This document shows, piece after piece, positions 15,679 to 24,700 of a DNA stretch of 64,000 nucleotides. The DNA is from an uncultured bacterium (GTDB lineage: Bacteria > Bacteroidota > Ignavibacteria > Kapaibacteriales > UBA4661). The stretch lies in assembly GCA_937899715.1 (NCBI GenBank), contig CALCNX010000050.1, positions 104,185-168,184 of the forward strand. The letters are read 5' to 3'. Both the position numbers and the translations under genes were made by a program. The notes beneath the pieces were generated by a model, which ran no database searches, was not told the DNA's origin, and saw only the letters and a list, made by a program, of their open reading frames with translations. How positions within the stretch are numbered: the stretch's first letter is position 1; every line of letters begins with the position of its first letter.

Positions 15679-18537
15679 ATGAGCAACGACCAACCCTCCT
15701 TCTCGCGGCTTTTCAATGCGCCGACCGACGTTCCGGCAATACTCGTCATTGTGCTGGGGCTTGCCATAGCGCTCTTTTTGGGTGATTTGCCCGTGCGCCT
15801 GATTGGTGTGTGTATTGCGCTTTTGGGCAGCATCGGCGTTGTGGTCTTGTACAACCAGCGCACGAAGGATTTATCGGCTTTGCGTGAAAGTGCGCTTCGT
15901 GAAAATGCGCTTCGTGAGCAGATGAAGCCGTCGCCAAAAGCGTCGGATGTGTCGGATTTCAAAACGACGATGAAGCAAGATGGCAGTACAAAACGCCTTG
16001 TGTTCGATGACTTTGCAGAATCTTTCGGTGTTGTGGAGGACGATACCACGCCCGCCGCGCCCAAAGCAGAAGCAGCAAAATCGTCTGCATCCCAAGCACC
16101 CCCCAAAGCAGAACCCAAGCCACAGAGCACGAGCGCGACGCTCCCGAAGAAACTGGTCTTTGACGATTTCAGCGATGATGCTGCCGGATTCGACGATGTA
16201 AACGAAATTACGCTCGTTACCGCGCCGCACAAATTCATACCCGAAACACCACCGCCAACGCTCCCCACGCCGCCAAGCGCGGTGCAGCAAACTCTGGCTG
16301 AGACCTCATTCGGTCAGACCTCATCCGGTAAAAAAGTATTAGTCTTCGACGACAGCGATGAAAATGCGAGTTTGAACAATGATTTCACGCCACAAATTGC
16401 AATCGGGCAAACCACGCTTCCAAGCGACTTGCAGCCTAAACCCGCACCACCGCCTGTCACCCCACCGCCGCCGCCCGTCAAAGTAGCAGAACCCATTCCG
16501 GGCAATTACAACGCACCCAAGCTGGATGAATCCTTGCTTGGTGCTGATTTTGACGATGACGACGGTGCAGAATTTCGCATTGTAGGCAAGTCCGTGGCTG
16601 CTGCGCCTACTCCCGTTACCATTGCGACCGCGCCCGTTGAAAACGAAACAAAAAGCGCCGACGAAGTAAAAAAAAAAAATGAGTCCCCAAGCGAACCTCC
16701 CGCTGCAGAATCCACGCCCCAGCCGGAACAAAGCGTAATACGTCCTGCTGTTGAGTTCGTCAAAGAAATTGTTCAGGAAAGCCGACAAGAACAGGAAAGC
16801 CAACACGAAGCCTCACAGACGCTGGAGGAGCTTACCACCAGTGAAGACATTCAGGACAAAGTAACACGTGCTGCAAAGGCTGCCGTCATCCGCGAGCAGT
16901 ATGCTGTGCCAAGCGTTCAGGCAACCACACCCGATGCCAGCAAACCCCAAGCAAAAGCTCCTGCAAACCAAGCATCCACCGAACTTCCCGAAGAGGCTGT
17001 GAGCCACAGACGAAAAAAACTCACGGTGCAGATGGAGGAAATTGTCGAGGAAACGCCGGAGAGCGCGAAGAATGAGCCGCGCCGCGAGTTCGAGTTCCTA
17101 CTCCAGCGAGTACTGCTCGCCATTCGCTCCGCCATGAGTGCCCGCACAACCGCCTACTGGTGGTACGCCGCAGACCGCAAGCAGTTGACACTGGAATCCA
17201 AAATTTCCGATGTGCCGGAAGCAATGCAGAAACGCAATTCGTTTCCGCTTGGGAGCGATGCTCTCAGCCACATTGCCGAAAACGGTGCGCCGGAGATTCT
17301 GACCGAAATCAGCAGTGATGCGGAGTTACAGCTACTTCCCTATTATGCTTCTTCTGCTCATACGCGCTCCTTTGTGGGCGTACCGATATTTTTCAACACC
17401 GCCGTAGTAGGTGTGCTGACAGCAGATTCTACTGAAGACGATGCTTACGATAATGCAACCGTGAGCTTTCTAGGGCATTTCACCAAGCTCATCAGTGGCT
17501 TGATTCAAAGCTACACCGAAAAATACGACCTCCTGCAATCCGCACGAACACTGGATGCGATAGACACCTTTCGCCAACTTACGCTGAAGCCTGACCGCAC
17601 GGGCGAGGATGTCTGCACGGCGCTCATTCGTGCGCTTATGCGGCTTGTACCCTACACGACCATCGGGACGTGTATGTACAGCGAGGAGCGCGGCGGCTGG
17701 TACGTCTCGAATCTGCATACGAAAGAAGCGGCAGCAAAAGAAATTTTGGGCGGTGAGGTGTATCTGGACAACTCGCTTGTTGGCAAGACCATCACCAATG
17801 GGCGCACATACCGATTTGCCAATCCGGCGGCAAATTTCGTGCGCGTAACACAGCGCGAACAAAAGCCGCAAACGCTCGCATTCACAGGTGTTCCGCTCGT
17901 GTCGGTTTCGCGTTGCTACGGAGCACTTTTCATCGAAGAAACGGGCGAAACACGCTTGACCAAGCAGGACGTTGAAATTATTGAGACCGTCTGCGAGTAC
18001 GCGGGAACGGCTCTTGAGCAAATGCAGCTTCAGGAGTACGTCCACACGCACGCTCTCTTGCAAGAAGCAAGCGATAATGCGCTTGTCAGCACGGTAACAT
18101 TTTTGCAGCGTGTGAAGGAAGAACTGGCGCGGGCTGAGGACGTGGAACTTTCGCTCACCATTGCGCTTGTCAGCCTCGACAAATATGCTTCTTTCAGCAA
18201 TAATCCTGTGCTTCTCGACGAACTCAATCAGGCTTTTGTGCAGATATTGCGCAAGAATATACGCCCTTACGACGTACTGGCGCGGTATCACGGCACGACG
18301 CTCGCAGTATGCCTCATTGAGAAAAACACCCACGACGCGCAAATGTGGGCAGAACGAATACGGCGCGAAACTGCCGCCGCAAACCTGAGTGTGGGCGGGA
18401 AGCAGTATAATGTTACCGTTAGCATCGGACTGGCGGAATTTCTCAAGCAAAGTAGTATCGAAGAACTAATGGCACACGCAGAAAAAGCACTGGATGCTGC
18501 CTTGAAGAAGACGAACAGTGTGAGTATTTTTAGCTAA
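15679..18537 (+). CDS. Membrane-anchored GAF-GAF-degenerate GGDEF protein with LVFDD-motif repeats
   Basis: A 952-residue protein. Two N-terminal membrane helices (about 18-36 and 40-58) are followed by ~400 residues of Pro/Ala/Glu-rich linker carrying three copies of a K(R/K)xLVFDD motif (KRLVFDDFAESF, KKLVFDDFSDDA, KKVLVFDDSDEN) at about residues 107, 158 and 217. Two GAF-like sensor domains (about 465-615 and 640-785) precede a C-terminal GGDEF fold (about 795-952) in which the signature after DVLARY reads HGTTL instead of GGDEF, so diguanylate cyclase activity is very unlikely. The linker DNA has a 12-A run at 16668-16679. A signalling or scaffold role at the inner membrane is inferred. 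Confidence 0.85.
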   Translation: MSNDQPSFSRLFNAPTDVPAILVIVLGLAIALFLGDLPVRLIGVCIALLGSIGVVVLYNQRTKDLSALRESALRENALREQMKPSPKASDVSDFKTTMKQDGSTKRLVFDDFAESFGVVEDDTTPAAPKAEAAKSSASQAPPKAEPKPQSTSATLPKKLVFDDFSDDAAGFDDVNEITLVTAPHKFIPETPPPTLPTPPSAVQQTLAETSFGQTSSGKKVLVFDDSDENASLNNDFTPQIAIGQTTLPSDLQPKPAPPPVTPPPPPVKVAEPIPGNYNAPKLDESLLGADFDDDDGAEFRIVGKSVAAAPTPVTIATAPVENETKSADEVKKKNESPSEPPAAESTPQPEQSVIRPAVEFVKEIVQESRQEQESQHEASQTLEELTTSEDIQDKVTRAAKAAVIREQYAVPSVQATTPDASKPQAKAPANQASTELPEEAVSHRRKKLTVQMEEIVEETPESAKNEPRREFEFLLQRVLLAIRSAMSARTTAYWWYAADRKQLTLESKISDVPEAMQKRNSFPLGSDALSHIAENGAPEILTEISSDAELQLLPYYASSAHTRSFVGVPIFFNTAVVGVLTADSTEDDAYDNATVSFLGHFTKLISGLIQSYTEKYDLLQSARTLDAIDTFRQLTLKPDRTGEDVCTALIRALMRLVPYTTIGTCMYSEERGGWYVSNLHTKEAAAKEILGGEVYLDNSLVGKTITNGRTYRFANPAANFVRVTQREQKPQTLAFTGVPLVSVSRCYGALFIEETGETRLTKQDVEIIETVCEYAGTALEQMQLQEYVHTHALLQEASDNALVSTVTFLQRVKEELARAEDVELSLTIALVSLDKYASFSNNPVLLDELNQAFVQILRKNIRPYDVLARYHGTTLAVCLIEKNTHDAQMWAERIRRETAAANLSVGGKQYNVTVSIGLAEFLKQSSIEELMAHAEKALDAALKKTNSVSIFS

Positions 18538-18717
18538 AAAAGCGTGCTTCCGTTTAGCAAATAAATGTATTACGTGTATAGAAAATAAGACGTACAAAAC
18601 CTTCAAAAACTTGGACAGAACACTTAGAAAGAGTAAATTTAACGCCTACGATACATTACTGCCTCAACCTCTCGCCGATTACAATTTTTATTTCCTTGTA
18701 CCTCGCGGAGTTTCATT

Positions 18718-21700
18718 ATGCCCCGTTTATTTCTCCTGTTTATTGTTGTCGCACTGGTCCCTGTGTTTGCAACGGCTCAGAACTTTTCTTCACGTGCCGC
18801 AGAACCTTCTTTCGAGTCCTTGTATGCCCATCAAGCTCTGCACGGCAGCACCACGGCAGCTACCGTTTTCATCGAAAACAAAGGGCAGTGGGACAAAGAA
18901 GCCCGCTATCTGGCTCGTTTGGGTGGCATGGATGCCTGGATAACAGATAAAGGCTTGGTCTATGACGTGCATAAGAAGCACGGAAGTGGCAACCGCAAAC
19001 GTGAGGCTTCCGCCCCACTCGCGCAGGCAGATACGCTGCTGCGAGGTCATGTTGTGAAGATGAATTTTGCCGGAAGCAAGCAAACATCGCACGCACGAGG
19101 CATGGAGAAACAAACGCCGTACTTCAATTATTTCATCGGCAATGACCGCTCCAAGTGGGCATCCAATGTGCCCAGTTATGCCGAAGTGCGTCTTGACAAC
19201 CTTTACGACGGTATTTCGGCACGGGTCTATTTCGATAGCGGGCAGGTGCGGTACGATATGATTCTTGCGCCGGGCGCAGATGCAAGCCAGATTGCGCTTG
19301 AGTTCGACAGCGCGGACAATGTGCAGGTGAATAGCGCAGGCGATTTGGTGTTGCAAACGAGCGTTGGCGAGCTTTTGCATGGAAAATTGTATGCGTACCA
19401 AATGAAAAATGGGCAACGAGAGCAGATACCGTGCCGCTTTACAGCCAAGAATGCTCGCAACTCACAATCCCAAACTCAAAACGTCTCTTTCGCTCTCGGT
19501 GTTTACGACCCCACGCTGCCGCTGGTGATAGACCCGCTTGTGTGGGGGACGTTTTTGGGTGGGACGCTTGCAGATGCTTTTGAGATGATGCGCCCCTCGG
19601 GTGTCGGAAATTCTATTGTTGGCGTTGGTTATACCTCGTCTACAAATTTCCCCAAAGTCGCGGGCGCAGCGGTTCACGACAACACAATCAATGGTGCAAG
19701 AGATATTGTAGCTGCAGGGCTTAGCACAGACGGTCGGTTAATATTTGCTACCTATATCGGTGGCTCTGGAAATGACGATGGGCGTGGATTGGTGTGCGAT
19801 GCCAGCGGTAACATCAATATTGTCGGTAGTTCAGCAAGTGCTGATTTCCCTACTGCCGGAGCATATCAATCGACAAACGCAGGGTCAATTGATGCTGTTG
19901 TTCTCAGGCTCAATTCATCTGGCGCGTCATTGCCGTATTCCAGTTATGTTGGCGGTACGGGCGATGATGAATTTATGTATGTAGATGTTGACGCAAGCGG
20001 AAATATCTGCGCGGGTGGCAATAGCTTATCAGGCGATTATCCAACATCAATCGGCGCTTATACTACTGCTTACAATAGCGCTCAGGAGGTAGTTGTAAGC
20101 AAGATTGACCCGAATGTCGCCGGTGTATCGGGCTTGCTTTACTCTACATATATTGCAGGGGCAAATGATCAGGAAATTGCAAGCCTGAAAGTTGGTCGTA
20201 CGGGACGGATATATGCGGTGGTAAATACAACAGGTGCTCTTTCCCTCGGTGCAACAGCAAATGCCTATGATGCAAGTTATAACAACTATGACAATGTTAT
20301 TGCCAAAATCAATCCTGTGGGGAGTGGCGCGTCTGACATGGAGTATTTATCGTATTTCGGTAGCACAGGTCTTGAACGCTATGCCAAGGATTGTTTTATT
20401 GATGCAGACGGTCTCGTCGTTATTACAGGAATAACGCATGGTAGCCTACCAATAACACACGCAAAAGCATTCCAAATAACTGATAACAGTCTTCAGAATA
20501 CGCCATTTGTTGCCATTATCAACACGAATCTCACAGGCGCTGTCGGTCTGCAGTACTGCTCTTATTTTGACACCCCAAGTACACAAATCAATTCATCTAC
20601 AATTATCAACAATAAGCTCTATTTGGTAGGTTATACAACATCGTCAGCATTTCCCGTCACGCCCGGTGCTTTGCAAACAGAATCACTTGGTGGAACTGAG
20701 GGTTTCTTTTGCATTATTGATCTTGCTATAAGCGGAAACAATGCACTGCTTTATTCGACATTGCTAGGCGGTTCATTAAGCGATCAAACTATTTCGATGC
20801 TTCCTCAAAGTGATGGGAGCATAATCCTTATGGGACGCACAAATTCTGCGAACAGCCTCGTATCGTCCGATGCTTTTCAGCGTACATTAGGCGGCGGTGT
20901 TGATATTTCCTTGTTCCGCATTTCTCCTACCTCCGTCTATCCCCTCCGCACAGGCTTCGGGTCGTCAATAGAATTCAACGGGACACAACGTATTCAAACC
21001 CAAAACTCTTTTGACAGACCGCGACAATGGACTGTTGAGTGTTGGGTGCGCTCACCTGAAGCACCAAGTGGCAGTAAATTTACCTATCCCTTTACTCATG
21101 GATCGAATCCGGGAATAGCTATCGTTTGGGATCATGCGGCTCCGGAGTTTCGCGGCGCGGCGCAAGTGCTCCTTGCCGACGGGGTAACAAATATTCCCGC
21201 AAAATTCGGTACTCTCCAAGCAAATACATGGTATCACCTTGCCGCTACCTTCGACGGCAGAACGCTCAGGGCATATCAAGACGGCATATTGACCTCGCAA
21301 CAAAACGTCCCTTCCGACTTACAGCCCAATAATGTTCCCGTCATCATGGGGTTTGGTGCTTCTCCAATACTGCGATTTCGAGGAACAATAGACGAAGTCC
21401 GCTATTGGAATACCGCTCTGCCCGCATCTACCATCGCACGCTACACCGGACAAGAAATTGATCCCACGCACCCAAACTGGTCAAACCTTCTCGGCTACTG
21501 GCAATTCAACAGTTATGAAGGGCTGATTGCAACGGACGCTTCACCTCGCCAAAACGGCGCAATGCTTTTGGGTATGTATGGCGATGCCGTCGTCCCTGCG
21601 GCGCAAGCCTATTCGGTAATAGCATCCCCCCGCACCGCATCGGTTATCGCTCCGCGCATTTTTCCCAGTCAAGGGCAGCCATCCTCGTCTTCTCCCGTGA

Positions 21701-24700
21701 ATCTTCTTTTGCAAGGTGTGAGCGGTGGCTCTGCTTTGGCAAATGTCAGCGTGTCGGCTCAGACGCTACGCTACGAACCCCGCACGGGTGCTGTGCAGCA
21801 AGGGTTTACCGATAGAATTTCCTACCGCCTCGCTCAAGAGCGCGATACAATCAGCAGTACAATTACCGTCCGCTTCCTGCCTGAACTCGCGGGAACAACG
21901 GTGTATGGATTGCCAAACACTGCCATTTCGCTTGCAGGCGCGTACACGCTCTACGGCGGCACGGCACCCTTTCGCTATGCGTGGTCGCCATCGGTGGGAC
22001 TGAGCAGCACCACAGCAAGTGCTCCGTCCGCTACCCTAGCGACAAATGCAACGTATATTCTCACCGTGAGTGATGCTGCGGGCTTCACCGCCACCACGAC
22101 CGTGAGCGTCAACGTCAACGGTCCCTTTTACTACATCTCCGGCGATGCCGCCGAGCGCTCCTCGTGGAATGCCGACCCTGCCGGAACTGCCGTCGCGCCG
22201 CTCAGTATGGCAATTCCGGCAGAATTTATCGTGCGCCCCCCAAAGACTGCTCAACTGCAAAGCTCGCTGACGGTGGTGAGTGGCGGAACGCTCACCGTAG
22301 AAACAGGCGCAACGCTCACTATCACGGGTGGGGTAACGCTTCAGAATCAAGGAACGGTGCAAATTGGCGGTGCGCTCACCTTGCAAGATAATGCTTCGGT
22401 TACGACCGCTCCCATTCGCTGGCTTGGCGAGAAGGCACTTCTTACCTACGTCGGCACGCAGCCCACTATTGCCAGCACCATCGAATTTCCAAGCCTGATG
22501 ACTACCGCAAGCGTCGTCATCGACAATAGTGGCGGTGTGCGTCTGAGCGGCAGCAGAAGCGTGACCACTGCTTTTTCGCTGCGCGCTAATGCTCTTTGCA
22601 ATACCAATACCGCCACGCTACGGCTCGCGGGCGACATAGCATTATCGGGGCGATTCGCCGATGATGCCGCCGGAGGGGTGAGTATTGAGGGCAGTGGAAC
22701 AATCATTGGAACACTGAACATTGCGCCACCAAGTCTTCCCGCTTTAGGCGCTATCGGTCGCTTACGCAGTATTGCTCTGAACCGCTCCGGCGCTCGGCTT
22801 GCGCTCGGTACGCCTGTCGCCCTGACGGGAAGCATTATCTTGACAAACGGCACGGTCATAGCGTCCTCCAATAATTTTCTTCGCTTAACTGCAAGCGGCA
22901 CCGATGCTGTTGTGGGAGGTTCGCGGCAATCTTTCGTCGAGGGAGCCATGCAGCGCGTTCTTCCACCTAATCTGCCACAAAACAATACTCAAGAATATCT
23001 GTTCCCGACGGGACAAGGTTCTGTGTACCTTCCTTTTTCTCTCATTGCGCCTGCGAGCGGCAGTGAAGGCGCTATCGTGCAGGCACAAGCATTTAATGCG
23101 CAAGTAACCGGCAGCGTGGGCGAGAACATTGCCGTACTGACAGGAGTGGGATACTGGGAGACACGTCTTGTGAGCGGAGCGCTTGCGCAAGTGCAAATCG
23201 GTCTTAGCCCCATTCCCACTTCTCTGCTGACCCCGCTCAGCAGCGTAGCCCGCTCCGATTCGCCCGCAGGCGTGTTTGTGGGCGTGGGTGCGGCAGCGGT
23301 CGGTACAACGGCAATCGTGAGTTTGCCTTTGACCCAAAGCAGCTTTTTGAACGGCGTGTTTGCCTTGGGCGCAAATGCACCGCCCACCATCAGCAGCTTC
23401 ACACCGGAATCCGGTACAACAGGAACGGTGGTCATCATCACGGGCACGAATTTTACGACAAGCGCAACGGTGATGTTTGGCGGCGCGACGGCTGCTTCGG
23501 TGCGCGTCATTTCTTCCACCGAACTGCAAGCAGTGCTTGCCGATGGCGCAACGGGTAATGTTCAGGTGGCAACGGTCTATGGAAGCGCCGAATCGCAGCA
23601 ACGCTTTACCTATCTTCTTCCGCCGAGAATTAGTAGCTTTGCGCCGAGTTCTGCGGGCGCGGGTGGGCGTGTGGTGATTCAGGGTACGAACTTCAGCACT
23701 CCGGCAGAGGTGTTTTTTGGAGGTGTTCCGGCATCGTCTGTCAGCGTTGAGTCAGCGGGGCAAATCACGGCAACCGTTAGCGCGGGCGGCACCAGTGGAG
23801 TCTTGACTGTCCGTACACGCAGCGGCTCGGCTACAGCACCACAGGAGTTTAGTTTCGAGGGAGCGCCTACCATTACAGGCTTTGCGGAAAATGCTGTTAC
23901 CACAGGTGCAAGCCTGAGTATCAGGGGGACAAATCTTCTCAACGCAAAGGATGTGCGCCTTGGGGGAATTGCAGCAGAAATACTGAACATTACAGCAAAA
24001 CAAGTACTGGTGCGCGTTCCGGCAGGCATTGTCTCGTCTCCTACGGCAGCAAGCCTTTCCACGCCTTTTGGAGAGACAACATCATCGGTTTTTATTCCTA
24101 TCACCGAGCGGGCGGCGCTCACCAGTTTTTCGCCTTCGGTCGGTTTTTCGGGAACGCCTGTTATATTGCGTGGTACAGGATTTTTGGGCGTAACGACTGT
24201 AACCATCGCCGGAGTGAGTGCGCTGTTCACGATTGACAGTGACAGCCGTATCAGTGCAGTGGCAGGTGCAGTGCGGTCTCGCGGAAAAGTGGTTGTGCAA
24301 GGCTCCACGGGACGTTCCGAGTCTGTGAGTGACTTTGCGCCACCCGCCCCCGTGCTCACAAGTTTTGCGCCGCGAGCCGCCACAAGCGGTACGGCGGTTA
24401 TGCTGACGGGCATGAATTTTCAAATTGTTACCAGCGTTACTCTGGGCGGCGTGAGTACAAGCCGCTTCACGATTAATTCTCCTTCGCAAATCACCGTCAT
24501 CGCGCCGCAACGTGAGCGTGGAAGCGGTCTGGTATCAGTACAAAGCGAAGGTGGTATTGCTACAAGCGTACTGCTCACCGATTCACTTTTTACGTTTGTT
24601 CCTACACAAGCAACAGTGCGCTCGCCGCGCATTACGGATTTTACGCCGACGGTCGGCAGCAAGGGTACAACCATTACCGTAAGCGGCACAAATCTGGATT

